A DNA stretch of 64,000 bases from Oceanisphaera pacifica (GTDB lineage: Bacteria; Pseudomonadota; Gammaproteobacteria; Enterobacterales; Aeromonadaceae), in the NCBI RefSeq assembly GCF_017498065.1, contig NZ_JAGDFX010000003.1:1-64000 (forward strand), in the 5' to 3' direction. Positions 9,131-18,014 of the stretch are shown here, piece by piece. The position numbers and the translations under genes were made by a program. The notes under the pieces are model-generated. The model saw nothing but the letters and a program-made list of their open reading frames with translations, ran no database searches and had not been told where the DNA came from. Positions within the stretch are counted from its first letter, which is position 1; every line of letters begins with the position of its first letter.

Positions 9131-10057
9131 ATGAATAAATTAGCAATTGCAGTCGCTGTTGTTATAGCAGCAGGGGTAGGAGGTATGGGTTATGTTAACC
9201 ACGCGGCAAGTAAACAAGTACGAGCAGAAATAGATAAACAATTAGCTTTAGTGAATGAGCAAACCGGCGCTGTTATTACTTATGCCGATGTGTCTGCCAG
9301 TATGATATCTAATAGCGTGACTGTTACCGACCTGTTAGTGAAAGATCCCACAGGTGAGCGTATGGCTAACATTGATAGTATTGTTGTTACAGGGTATGAA
9401 GCAGATAAACTTCCCCCGAGTTCTTCAGTTAATATCAATCATTTTCAATTTGATGATGGCTTTATTGCACAATTCCCTGCCGAGACTAATTTAATGTTAG
9501 CTTCTGCAAGTTATGATCTTCACTCAGCACTTGATTACGATGAAGCATCCGGTGACAGTGAGCTGGTCATTGATGTTAGTGCAAACGACATAGTGAGTAT
9601 TCACCTTGATATGGGGCTGAGTAATACTAATCAATTAATGGCGGTCTCGCTTGCTGCACAGCAACAAGCCAGAACTCAGCCGCTAACAGAACAACAATTA
9701 TTTGAACAGCAAATGAAGATAATGGAAGCTATGTTCGAAATAGAGCCTCGTTATTTGAATATAGTTCTCAATAATCAAGGCGAGCTTGAAGCTTTATTGG
9801 AAAGTGAGCTAAGCAAACAAGGAATGAGCCTTGAGCAAATGCAAATGATGGTTGAGCAGCAATTACAACAAGCTCCCGTAACCGACGAGGTAGCACAAGC
9901 TATGGGTGGCTTTGCTAAAGGGTTAAATTCTTTTTCGTTGTCTGCAAGCCTGCCTAAAGGGCAAAATATGATGGAAGTTAACGAACAAATGATGATGTTG
10001 ATGGGACAACCTCAGCAGCAAGCTAAGCTGATTAACTTAGAGGTGAACGGCGACTAG
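9131..10057 (+). CDS. Membrane-anchored or exported protein of unknown function
   Basis: A 308-residue protein with one N-terminal hydrophobic segment (residues 3-22) and no further membrane segment, so it is exported or anchored with its bulk in the periplasm. The C-terminal third is rich in Gln and Met (QMQMMVEQQLQQ, EQMMMLMGQPQQQ) and probably helical. The layout recalls DUF945-type proteins but I cannot confirm this. It stands alone between the exported protein and a bidirectional terminator. Confidence 0.6.
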   Translation: MNKLAIAVAVVIAAGVGGMGYVNHAASKQVRAEIDKQLALVNEQTGAVITYADVSASMISNSVTVTDLLVKDPTGERMANIDSIVVTGYEADKLPPSSSVNINHFQFDDGFIAQFPAETNLMLASASYDLHSALDYDEASGDSELVIDVSANDIVSIHLDMGLSNTNQLMAVSLAAQQQARTQPLTEQQLFEQQMKIMEAMFEIEPRYLNIVLNNQGELEALLESELSKQGMSLEQMQMMVEQQLQQAPVTDEVAQAMGGFAKGLNSFSLSASLPKGQNMMEVNEQMMMLMGQPQQQAKLINLEVNGD

Positions 10058-10077
10058 TGCACAATACGATTATCTTT

Positions 10078-10100
10078 AAAGGGCCTCTTTGGGCCCTTTT
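10078..10100. terminator. Bidirectional terminator
   Basis: AAAGGGCC and GGCCCTTTT form a stem with T-runs on both strands. It lies between the convergent ends of the 308-residue protein gene and mnmC. Confidence 0.75.
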
Positions 10101-10107
10101 GGGGCTG

Positions 10108-12168
10108 TTAACGCACTGTTTTTCCTTTTAATCGTTTGCGCAGCCATAATCGATTCGGATTTAACGATGCTAATTGCTCACGGGTGAGTGGATAAGGCTC
10201 ATCTAATAGTTGTGCCACCAGCACTTCTGCCAACAAAGGCGCTGTACATAGCCCACGCGACCCTAAAGCTGACATTACATATAAACCAGGATAATCGTCG
10301 GGTAAGGGGAGCGACTCTTTATGGCGCTGTGGCATATTCTGATATTGCTGTAATTGTTGTGATTTATGTGGCGCCGCCCCCACTAATGGTAAATGATCAC
10401 GACACACAGCGCGCACACTCACGCGTCCAGCACCCAGGGTAGGCGTTATATCATTTAGGGCAGGTAAGGTGCGAGTGAGTTTATTGAGATTATCTTGCTC
10501 ATCGGATGCTTGATATTCTAACGCTTCTTGGTCATGAGCGTAGCTTGCTCCCACACAATGGCACCCTTGCCACTGGGGCGTTAAATAGCCTTCGTAACAG
10601 ACCACTGTATTAAGTCCGGCAAGGGTTGGGGTGCTAGGCTGATAATTAACCTGCCCACGTACCGATGACACAGTAAGCTGGCGTGTTTGCCATAGCTCTC
10701 TTATTTGATGACCATTAGCAAGAATGACATTGTCTGCTAATAAAACGTGTGTTGATGCTGAGTCTGAATACTGAGTTTTGGCGGTTGCTGGTGCTGAATG
10801 GGTTACATTTAATTGCCATTGCTGGTTTTCTTGCTGGTTGAGAGAGCGAACACGGGTATTGTAGTGGCAGTGTAATAAACCGCTTTGGTGAGCGGCGGTA
10901 ATAAAAGCTTTTGTTAGCTCAAAAGGGCACACCCAGCCCGCCAAAGGGTACTCTATGCCTTCAAGATTAGCCTGAACGCCCGTACGTTTGTTAACTTGGT
11001 CAGGTGTTAATGGTTGCACTATATCGGTATTAAATGGCGCTAAAATGTTCGCTATTTTAATCGCACTTTTTTCATTAAAGGCTAATTGCACTACGCCACA
11101 CCAATCATGTGCCACTTGATGCTCTTTCATTAGCGGAGACAGCAAGCGCCGGCCGTATAAAAAAGACTGTAAATAAATCTGACTTAAGGTGTCATGCTCA
11201 CCATTCAATAGCGGGTAAACTGCTGCTTGTCGATTACCCGATGCTCCCACTGCCGGCTCTGCGCCTTGTTCAATCAGAGTCACCTGTTGGCCACGACGGG
11301 TAAGCGCATAGGCGAGGCTGGCACCAGCAATGCCTGCCCCTATAATTACAGTGTGTGTCTGGCTTTTTATATCCGCCGCCATCTGTCCTGGGCGGCGCCA
11401 GAACCAGGGGGCAGAGTAGGGGGGACGAGGCTGGCTACGGCGTACACCGGTTATCATATTACGTTTTCGGCCAAACCCTTTTGGCCTTGTCACGTCAAAC
11501 CCTGCTTCAGTGAGCCCGCGGCGCACAAAACTGGCGGCTGTAAAAGTAGATAAGGTTGAACCATTACGAGCTAAGCGTGCAATTTGGTTAAATAAACTTT
11601 GGGTCCACATCTCGGGGTTTTTGCTTGGGGCAAAACCATCTAAGTACCAAGCATCGACTTTTCCTGCTAAGCCCGCTTCCATTTGCGGCAGCACATCCGC
11701 CACATCCCCCAGCCATAAATCTAGGCTCACCTTATCGTCTAACCACAGTCGATGGCAGCCAGTCACGGCGTTAGGATATTGGGCTAACAAACGTTCGCTT
11801 AAAGTGCTAAGCTCTGGCCATTGGCTCAGAGCCTGTTTTAGATCAAGGTGAGTCAGTGGATATTTTTCTACGCTTATCAAATGTAGGCGTTGAGCGTTAC
11901 CCTTCGGATGTTGCCGACGGTAATCAAGAAAAGCGTGCCATGTGGCCAGCATATTTAAGCCGGTACCAAAACCGGTTTCGGCGACCACAAATAGCGGGCT
12001 GTCATGTTGCACCCAACGGTGTGCTAGATTATTTTGTTCGATAAACACATAGCGTGACTCGGCAAGCCCTTGGCCGCTATAAAAGTAAATATCGTCAAAT
12101 GCAGCAGCAATAGGTGTGCCCTGGTCATTCCAGTCCAGACACGCGGTTGTAATGAAGTGGGGTGACAC
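10108..12168 (-). CDS. mnmC: Bifunctional tRNA mnm5s2U34 biosynthesis enzyme MnmC
   Basis: Completes the 5-methylaminomethyl-2-thiouridine modification at tRNA position 34. Of 686 residues, the N-terminal third is the SAM methyltransferase (ETGFGTGLNMLATW near residue 64; YLDGFAPSKNPEMW near 173). The rest is the FAD oxidoreductase that removes the carboxymethyl group (dinucleotide motif VIIGAGIAGASLAYAL near 275). The start is GTG with GGAGG four bases upstream. It is divergent from fabB, a common arrangement in gammaproteobacteria. Confidence 0.95.
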   Translation of the reverse strand: MSPHFITTACLDWNDQGTPIAAAFDDIYFYSGQGLAESRYVFIEQNNLAHRWVQHDSPLFVVAETGFGTGLNMLATWHAFLDYRRQHPKGNAQRLHLISVEKYPLTHLDLKQALSQWPELSTLSERLLAQYPNAVTGCHRLWLDDKVSLDLWLGDVADVLPQMEAGLAGKVDAWYLDGFAPSKNPEMWTQSLFNQIARLARNGSTLSTFTAASFVRRGLTEAGFDVTRPKGFGRKRNMITGVRRSQPRPPYSAPWFWRRPGQMAADIKSQTHTVIIGAGIAGASLAYALTRRGQQVTLIEQGAEPAVGASGNRQAAVYPLLNGEHDTLSQIYLQSFLYGRRLLSPLMKEHQVAHDWCGVVQLAFNEKSAIKIANILAPFNTDIVQPLTPDQVNKRTGVQANLEGIEYPLAGWVCPFELTKAFITAAHQSGLLHCHYNTRVRSLNQQENQQWQLNVTHSAPATAKTQYSDSASTHVLLADNVILANGHQIRELWQTRQLTVSSVRGQVNYQPSTPTLAGLNTVVCYEGYLTPQWQGCHCVGASYAHDQEALEYQASDEQDNLNKLTRTLPALNDITPTLGAGRVSVRAVCRDHLPLVGAAPHKSQQLQQYQNMPQRHKESLPLPDDYPGLYVMSALGSRGLCTAPLLAEVLVAQLLDEPYPLTREQLASLNPNRLWLRKRLKGKTVR

Positions 12169-12273
12169 TGAACCTCCGGGGCCGTAAAAACGGCTATTTT
12201 ATGTGAAAGCAGACCACTTTGGCCATGGTTTATGGTTAGAATTGGCGCTAAATCAATACAGTAGGAAGGATAG

Positions 12274-13488
12274 ATGAGAAGAGCAGTTATTACCGGTATC
12301 GGTGTAGTGTCCAGCATTGGTAACAATCAAGAAGAGGTTTTGGCCTCACTCAAGGCGGGCCGCTCCGGTATTAGCTTTTCCCAGCAGTTTGCTGATCATA
12401 ACTTGCGCAGCCATGTTTGGGGAGACATAAACATGGTTCCGTCCGAACATATTGATCGAAAAGTGATGCGTTTTATGGGTGATGCGGCCGCGTTTGCCTA
12501 TTTATCCATGGAAGAAGCCATTGCTGATGCTGGTTTAGATGAATCTATGGTGTCTAATGAGCGCACAGGGCTAGTTGCCGGCTCAGGTGGGGCATCTTCT
12601 AAAAACCAAATTGCCGCGTGCGATACACTGCGCGAAAAAGGTGTGCGTCGTGTAGGTCCATATATGGTACCTCGTACTATGTCATCTACCGTATCGGCCT
12701 GCTTAGCCACTCCTTTTAAAATTAAGGGTATTAACTATACCATTAGCTCAGCGTGTGCTACCTCTGCCCACTGTATTGGTCATGCACTAGAGCAAATTCA
12801 GCTTGGCAAGCAAGACATCGTTTTTGCCGGTGGCGGTGAAGAAGTCGACTGGACGCTGGCGTTACAATTTGACGCCATGGGTGCGTTATCAAGCAAGTAT
12901 AATGAGACTCCCGAATTAGCGTCTCGTACTTATGATGCAGGCCGTGATGGTTTTGTTATCTCTGGCGGCGGCGGCATGGTAGTGGTTGAAGAGCTAGAGC
13001 ATGCACTAAAGCGTGGTGCTAAAATTTATGCGGAAATTACCGGTTACGGTGCTACTTCAGATGGCTACGACATGGTAGCGCCATCAGGCGAAGGCGCGGT
13101 ACGTTGCATGCAACAAGCCATGGCCACTGCTCCTTCTGCGGTGCAGTATGTAAATACCCACGGTACTTCTACTCCTGTGGGCGATGTAAAAGAGTTAGAA
13201 GCCATTAATAATTTATTTGGTGATAACGCGCCTTATATTTCAGCTACTAAAGCCATGACTGGTCATGCGTTAGGGGCGGCAGGTGTACATGAAGCTGTAT
13301 ATTCATTATTGATGATGGAGCATGGTTTTATTGCGCCTAGCATCAATATTACTGAGCTTGATGAAAAAGCCCAGAACTTGCCGATTGTTACTGAATATAA
13401 AGAAGCAGAGCTAGACACCGTTATGTCTAACAGCTTTGGTTTTGGCGGCACTAACGCCAGTCTAGTATTCAGCAAGTACAAAGCATAA
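12274..13488 (+). CDS. fabB: Beta-ketoacyl-ACP synthase I
   Basis: Condensing enzyme of fatty-acid synthesis needed for unsaturated fatty acids. The 404-residue protein has the active-site cysteine in [12 protein letters not shown] near residue 163, and the two histidines in NTHGTSTP and [13 protein letters not shown]. The C-terminal [14 protein letters not shown] is intact. GGAAGG precedes the ATG. The gene is transcribed alone and ends at a strong bidirectional terminator. Confidence 0.96.
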   Translation: MRRAVITGIGVVSSIGNNQEEVLASLKAGRSGISFSQQFADHNLRSHVWGDINMVPSEHIDRKVMRFMGDAAAFAYLSMEEAIADAGLDESMVSNERTGLVAGSGGASSKNQIAACDTLREKGVRRVGPYMVPRTMSSTVSACLATPFKIKGINYTISSACATSAHCIGHALEQIQLGKQDIVFAGGGEEVDWTLALQFDAMGALSSKYNETPELASRTYDAGRDGFVISGGGGMVVVEELEHALKRGAKIYAEITGYGATSDGYDMVAPSGEGAVRCMQQAMATAPSAVQYVNTHGTSTPVGDVKELEAINNLFGDNAPYISATKAMTGHALGAAGVHEAVYSLLMMEHGFIAPSINITELDEKAQNLPIVTEYKEAELDTVMSNSFGFGGTNASLVFSKYKA

Positions 13489-13511
13489 TTATTGTATTGC
13501 TACGCGGTACG

Positions 13512-13539
13512 AAAAAAGGACGCCACGGCGTCCTTTTTT
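13512..13539. terminator. Bidirectional terminator after fabB
   Basis: GGACGCC and GGCGTCC form a stem around ACG-type loop bases, flanked by six A residues on the left and six T residues on the right. A second small hairpin, CCCCAG/CTGGGG with a following TGTTTT, lies at 13580-13606. Confidence 0.85.
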
Positions 13540-13607
13540 GATCTTAAATGGCAGCGCCGAGCACCAAGCTAAGAGTAAGCCCCAGTCAATCAGTCTGGGG
13601 TGTTTTA

Positions 13608-13984
13608 TGTAGATACTCTGTTGGACGTCAAGGCTTTGCACTATATTGTTATGCGCCCTTATTTCGTCTTTGCGAGCGTAGCGCGGCAATCCATCTCAAA
13701 GGAAAGCGCTACATCTAACGCTGACCGCGTTACGTTAAAGAAAAACTGCGGTTTTGTTTTTTCATCAGGCGCTCAGCGTAAAGCGTATAGAAAGCCGGAA
13801 GCTCAGAGCTGGAAGCGGTAAGCTAAACAAAAACACTGAGGCATTTTTATTTTTGGTTTTACTTCCGGCTTCTAGCTTCAAGCTTATTACTGTCTGTTAA
13901 ATGGATTGCCGCGTCGTTGCACTCCTCGCAATGACCAAAGGGTGGCTCTGGCTTTTTGTAGGGGCGAACTTATTCGTACAAAAA
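13608..13984. repeat. Dispersed intergenic repeat element, copy 1
   Basis: Begins TGTAGATACTCTGTTGGACG and ends in a GTAGGGGCGAACTTATTC palindrome. A related copy lies at 58971-59246. Inside is an imperfect inverted repeat: GCGAGCGTAGCGCGGCAATC near 13672 against GATTGCCGCGTCGTTGCACT near 13904. Copy 1 carries about 100 extra bases in the middle (13788-13895). No protein is convincingly encoded; the open frame at 13600-13821 is an artefact of the repeat. The right end overlaps the stop codon of mobA. Confidence 0.8.
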
Positions 13985-14587
13985 GGGTAGCGCCGAGCCT
14001 TGCAGGGGAGTTTGCTCTAATTGTGCTAATGCTTCTGGCGTATTGAGATTAGTAAAAGCGGCGACTTGATCGCTAAAGTCTACTTTTATTAACTCATGCT
14101 GAGCAAACCATAACTGTAGCTTACGATCCCCCCCTGATAAATAATCACGCAACGAGGGCAATAGCGATCTATGCAACAAAACCGTAGCGGCATGTATGCG
14201 CTGCCCATCATCCACGACCGCTATTTGACATGAATGAGTAACGGCATTACACAAGCGCTGGGCTAAATCAGCGGGTACTAAGGGGCTATCGCAAGGGACA
14301 AATAACACCCACTCGCTGGGGGCTGCACTTAGGCCGGCTTCAAACCCGGCAAGTGGGCCGGCAAAATCAGCCACCGTATCACTAATAACGGGCGCATATT
14401 GCTGATAGGCACAGTGGTTTCGATTGGCATTAATGATAATGCTAGCCACTTGTTTGCTCAGGCGAGATAATAGGTGCGCCACTAATGGCTGACCCCATAA
14501 GCTGATTAGTCCTTTATCGGCGCCTTGCATGCGACGACCTTCGCCTCCGGCTAAAATCACCGCCGTAATGTGTTTTGAATTTAACAA
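13970..14587 (-). CDS. mobA: Molybdenum cofactor guanylyltransferase
   Basis: Attaches GMP to molybdopterin to make the bis-MGD cofactor used by enzymes such as TorA, which is encoded 30 kb away in this window. The 205-residue protein has the nucleotide-binding signature LAGGEGRRMQGADKGL near residue 13, FVPCDSPLVP near 96 and a conserved C-terminal half. The last codons and TAA lie inside the right end of the dispersed repeat at 13608-13984, so the C-terminus (LPFLYE) may be altered relative to relatives. No mobB follows. Confidence 0.92.
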   Translation of the reverse strand: MLNSKHITAVILAGGEGRRMQGADKGLISLWGQPLVAHLLSRLSKQVASIIINANRNHCAYQQYAPVISDTVADFAGPLAGFEAGLSAAPSEWVLFVPCDSPLVPADLAQRLCNAVTHSCQIAVVDDGQRIHAATVLLHRSLLPSLRDYLSGGDRKLQLWFAQHELIKVDFSDQVAAFTNLNTPEALAQLEQTPLQGSALPFLYE

Positions 14588-14788
14588 ATGATAGTTCCTA
14601 TTAGTGCCCTTACTGACCAGTGCCGATGGATATTATAGGCACTGGTTGCATACATTAGCGACTTGCTCTCTAAGCTTGCAGATCCTACCATGGGCGGCTG
14701 CCATTTAGTGTCTGTACCTTGTGTGTTTAAGATTTTTATTAGGTCACCGGCTTTGGTTATTTATTTTACTTCTATCTAAGGAATCATA

Positions 14789-16003
14789 ATGACGACAAAT
14801 ACGCCGACCAGTCCTTTTGCTGGTCGCCCCGTGATTGCATTATTAGCCATAGCGGCATTAATGTTAGCCGCCGCTAACTTGCGGGGTGGATTAGTAGTGG
14901 TAGGTCCCTTAGTGATGGAAATTCGAGCAGCTCTTGATATCAGCGCCAGTGCCTTTAGTTTGCTCACCACCTTGCCGCTGATTTGCTTTGGAGTCATGTC
15001 TATTTGTGTGCCTTGGTTTACCCGTCGCTGGGCACCGCAGTGGATTGCAATTGTTGGGCTTATGGTTATCAGTTTAGGAGTGGGTCTGAGGTTGGTGGAT
15101 AATTACCCACTGGTGATTGTGGGCACCTTATTACTGGGTTCAGCCATTGCAGTATTAAATGTATTGATCCCAGGCTTGGTTAAAGCTTTTTTCCCCAACA
15201 GTGTTGGCCTTATGACAGGGCTATATTCTGTTACTTTAAGTTTAGGGGCAGGGCTTGGGGTATATCTTGCTATTCCACTATTAGAACAATTTGATAATTG
15301 GCGTGTGCCTGTCGCTATGTGGGCAATATTCCCATTATTTTGCTTATTATTTTGGCTACCCATGGTGCGGGTTAAGGGAGTCGGGCGCCCAGCTAACCCG
15401 GTACGAATTAGTCTGTGGAAAGATAAAATAGCTTGGTCTATTACCTTGTATATGGGCTTACAGTCGTTTTATTTTTATTCAGTGGCAACTTGGCTCCCTA
15501 AAATACTGATTGAAAATGGCCTTGATGCTCACCAAGCGGGTACCGCTACCGCACTGATTAACTTAGTGAGTATTCCATTTAATCTTATTGTTCCCATACT
15601 GGCCGCTAAAATGACAAACCAGCGGGTGTTAGTTTTTGGTACCTTTGTTGTGTCATTTACTGGTATTGTCGGTTTATGGTGGCAGCCTGATGCAGCACCT
15701 TTGTTGTGGGCCTCATTTATTGGTATGGGTTGTGGTAGCTCACTGAGCTTGGCGTTATCTTTTTTTGTACTGCGAGCAAATAATACTGCACAAGCGACCG
15801 CGTTATCTGCCATGGCACAAAGCATTGGTTATTTGTTGGCTGCCTTGGGGCCGGTATCGCTTGGGCTATTGCGTGATATAAATGGTCATTGGCAGTGGGC
15901 GCTATTGCTGATGTTAGCACTGCAATTCGGGCAAGTGGCTGCGGGTTGGTCTGCGGCACGTGCGATTAATGTTGTGCCGGATCAAGACCGTACGTCAGCT
16001 TAA
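14789..16003 (+). CDS. MFS transporter, CynX/NimT (cyanate permease-like) family
   Basis: An inner-membrane carrier of 404 residues with about twelve hydrophobic segments. The N-terminal AAANLRGGLVVVGPL is typical of the CynX/NimT branch, where the conserved LR motif follows helix 1. AAGGAATC precedes the ATG. No cynS or nitroimidazole-linked gene is nearby, so the substrate cannot be stated. It is oriented the same way as ligE and the NRDE gene, but the gaps (79 and 33 bases) leave co-transcription open. Confidence 0.8.
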   Translation: MTTNTPTSPFAGRPVIALLAIAALMLAAANLRGGLVVVGPLVMEIRAALDISASAFSLLTTLPLICFGVMSICVPWFTRRWAPQWIAIVGLMVISLGVGLRLVDNYPLVIVGTLLLGSAIAVLNVLIPGLVKAFFPNSVGLMTGLYSVTLSLGAGLGVYLAIPLLEQFDNWRVPVAMWAIFPLFCLLFWLPMVRVKGVGRPANPVRISLWKDKIAWSITLYMGLQSFYFYSVATWLPKILIENGLDAHQAGTATALINLVSIPFNLIVPILAAKMTNQRVLVFGTFVVSFTGIVGLWWQPDAAPLLWASFIGMGCGSSLSLALSFFVLRANNTAQATALSAMAQSIGYLLAALGPVSLGLLRDINGHWQWALLLMLALQFGQVAAGWSAARAINVVPDQDRTSA

Positions 16004-16082
16004 AGCTGTGTTCTCACCTATGCTTGGTAGAAGAGGGGGGGACGAGTTTAATCCCTTTATGATCAACCAAGGAGGGTGAGGT

Positions 16083-16931
16083 ATGCGTAAGCTTCCACTA
16101 TGGGCACCATTAATGGTGTCTTTTATTGTATTGTCCAGCACGGGTTATGCTGAGGGGATTGCTCTGCCGCCTTTGCAATTAGCGGCCGAGTATCAACAGC
16201 AAGATGCCAGCTTATACCGAGTGAGTGAAAAGCTCGATGGCGTGCGTGCTTATTGGAATGGACAGCAACTTGTTTCACGCAGTGGCCATTACTTTTCAGC
16301 GCCTGCTTGGTTTACGGATGGCTTTCCAGATACGCCTCTAGACGGTGAATTATGGATAGGTCGTGGTCAATTTGAAGCCGTATCTGCGGCTGTGCGTCGT
16401 TATCAGCCTATTAAAAGTGAATGGCGCACCATTCGATTTATGGTGTTTGATTTACCTGCGAGTAATGCTCCGTTTGAGAAAAGATTACAGGCGCTAAAAC
16501 CCTTAATTGCCGATATTAACTCGCCTTATTTAGCGCTAGTGGAGCAGCGGTTAGTGAAGGATAATGCCGAGCTTGCCGCACTACTTCATCAAGTTGATAC
16601 TTATGGTGGTGAAGGCCTGATGCTGCGCCATCGACAAAGCCTTTATCAAGCGGGACGGCATCAAGACTTGTTAAAATTAAAGCAGTTTCATGATGCGGAA
16701 GCGAGAGTGATAGCGCATTTACCAGGACTTGGAAAATACCAAGGAATGCTAGGTGCCCTATTGGTGGAAACAACCGATGGCCGACAGTTTAAACTGGGTA
16801 CCGGCTTTAGTGATCAGCAGCGCAAACAGCCGCCTGCCATTGGTTCAACCGTCACCTATCGTTATCAAGGTAAAACTGCTCAGCAATTACCCCGTTTTGC
16901 CAGTTTTATGCGAGTCAGACACCCAGATTAA
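16083..16931 (+). CDS. ligE: Periplasmic ATP-dependent DNA ligase (Lig E type)
   Basis: A 282-residue minimal ATP-dependent ligase with a signal peptide (residues 1-22, ending GYA). The nucleotidyltransferase motifs are present: motif I SEKLDGVRA near residue 48 (lysine adenylated), DGELWIGRGQFE (motif III region), GGEGLMLRH (motif IV) and LLKLKQFHDAEARV (motif V). A short OB domain follows and no accessory domain. Lig E enzymes are found in naturally competent or biofilm-forming proteobacteria and are thought to act outside the cytoplasm. AAGGAGG precedes the ATG. Confidence 0.88.
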   Translation: MRKLPLWAPLMVSFIVLSSTGYAEGIALPPLQLAAEYQQQDASLYRVSEKLDGVRAYWNGQQLVSRSGHYFSAPAWFTDGFPDTPLDGELWIGRGQFEAVSAAVRRYQPIKSEWRTIRFMVFDLPASNAPFEKRLQALKPLIADINSPYLALVEQRLVKDNAELAALLHQVDTYGGEGLMLRHRQSLYQAGRHQDLLKLKQFHDAEARVIAHLPGLGKYQGMLGALLVETTDGRQFKLGTGFSDQQRKQPPAIGSTVTYRYQGKTAQQLPRFASFMRVRHPD

Positions 16932-16964
16932 TATTTACTTAACTTGATATGGAAGGGCCGGCTT

Positions 16965-17774
16965 TTGTGCTTAATTGCATTTTCTTGGCAGCCAGAGAAT
17001 GGCCGCTTATTATTATTGGCTAATCGTGATGAATTTTATGAAAGACCTACCGCTCACGCGCAGTGGTGGACTGACTATTCTGATATTTGGGCGGGCCGAG
17101 ACTTACAAGCCGGTGGTACTTGGTTAGGGGTTAACCGAGCTGGGCGCTTTGCCGCCCTTACTAATATTCGAGAGGGTGAGGTGACGCTTGGCAAGCGTAG
17201 CCGAGGCGAGCTGGTAAGCGGCTTTTTATCCAGTAATATCAGTGGGGCTGATTATTTAAAGCAAGTGCTACGTCAAGGAAGTGATTACGCCGGCTTTAAT
17301 TTATTAGTGGGGGATATCAGCCAGCGTGAGCTTTGGTATGGCGCTAACCGAGCTGGAGGTGAGGCGCGCCTCTTACCCTTGGGGCATTATGGTTTATCTA
17401 ATGGATTATTAGATGCGCCTTGGCCTAAAGTGCAGCGATTAAAGCAAGGTTTAATCGATATCCCCAAAGGCGGTGCATTAGCGGATATTGAACCAGCTGC
17501 ACTGCAATTATTGAGTGACAATCAGCCTGCGCCTGTTGAACAGTTGCCTAATACGGGGGTTGCCCCTGAGTTAGAACGTTTGTTATCTGCTCCTTTTATT
17601 CATTGCCCTCATTTAAATTATGGTACACGAGCGCAAACGGTGTTGTGTATTCATCCAAGTGGCATTGATCAGCATAAACTGGAGGTAATGGAGCGAACTC
17701 GAGGGGCAGATGGCACAGTATTGGCGACTAATTCGACTGACTTTATCAAGGCTGCCGAGCATATACTGAGATAG
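16965..17774 (+). CDS. NRDE-family (TANGO2-like) protein
   Basis: A 269-residue protein named for its Asn-Arg-Asp-Glu motif, seen here as LLLANRDEFYERPT near residue 18. The family normally begins Met-Cys-Leu-Ile with cysteine at position 2. That fixes the start at TTG 16965 (reads MCLIAFSWQ) with GGAAGG eight bases upstream, instead of the ATG at 16944. The fold is Ntn-hydrolase-like, and human TANGO2 is linked to haem or lipid handling; the bacterial role is unsettled. A strong terminator follows. Confidence 0.82.
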   Translation: MCLIAFSWQPENGRLLLLANRDEFYERPTAHAQWWTDYSDIWAGRDLQAGGTWLGVNRAGRFAALTNIREGEVTLGKRSRGELVSGFLSSNISGADYLKQVLRQGSDYAGFNLLVGDISQRELWYGANRAGGEARLLPLGHYGLSNGLLDAPWPKVQRLKQGLIDIPKGGALADIEPAALQLLSDNQPAPVEQLPNTGVAPELERLLSAPFIHCPHLNYGTRAQTVLCIHPSGIDQHKLEVMERTRGADGTVLATNSTDFIKAAEHILR

Positions 17775-17823
17775 AATGGGGGATGGAAGCTGGCAAGACT
17801 AAAGCTACTTTCAAGCTTGTAGT

Positions 17824-17860
17824 AAAAAAGACGAGCACCTTGCGGTGCTCGTCTTGTTAT
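17824..17860. terminator. Bidirectional terminator
   Basis: A perfect 10-base stem GACGAGCACC/GGTGCTCGTC with loop TTGC is preceded by six A residues and followed by a T-rich run. It separates the NRDE gene from the convergent symporter unit. Confidence 0.9.
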
Positions 17861-17882
17861 TCATTGATATTAATACAGAATA

Positions 17883-18014
17883 TTAAACCAGTCCGCGCTT
17901 TTCTTTTTTAGCGGCTTTTATGTCTTTCCACACTGCGCGGCAAATAACCCACAGTACCAATAAGGTAAGGGCAGGCCAGACTAGAATATAAGAACCTAAT
18001 ATAAACTCGCTCAT
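17883..18014 (-). CDS. Putative small subunit of the sodium:solute symporter
   Basis: A 43-residue ORF, too short for a normal cutoff: MSEFILGSYILVWPALTLLV, then a continuing hydrophobic stretch and a basic C-terminus (WKDIKAAKKEKRGLV). It is one membrane helix with a positive tail. Its ATG shares one base with the symporter stop (TAATG), which points to translational coupling. Small one-helix proteins of this kind accompany several SSS transporters. Whether it is a true subunit is inferred from coupling and conservation of the arrangement. Confidence 0.75.
   Translation of the reverse strand: MSEFILGSYILVWPALTLLVLWVICRAVWKDIKAAKKEKRGLV

Noticed and set aside
11227-11851. Open frames of 108 and 113 codons antisense to mnmC
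   Set aside because: They are shadows of the mnmC coding sequence with no independent support.
13600-13821. 73-codon open frame in the fabB-mobA spacer
   Set aside because: It lies wholly in the dispersed repeat, has no ribosome site and the same stretch in copy 2 is not open in a comparable way.
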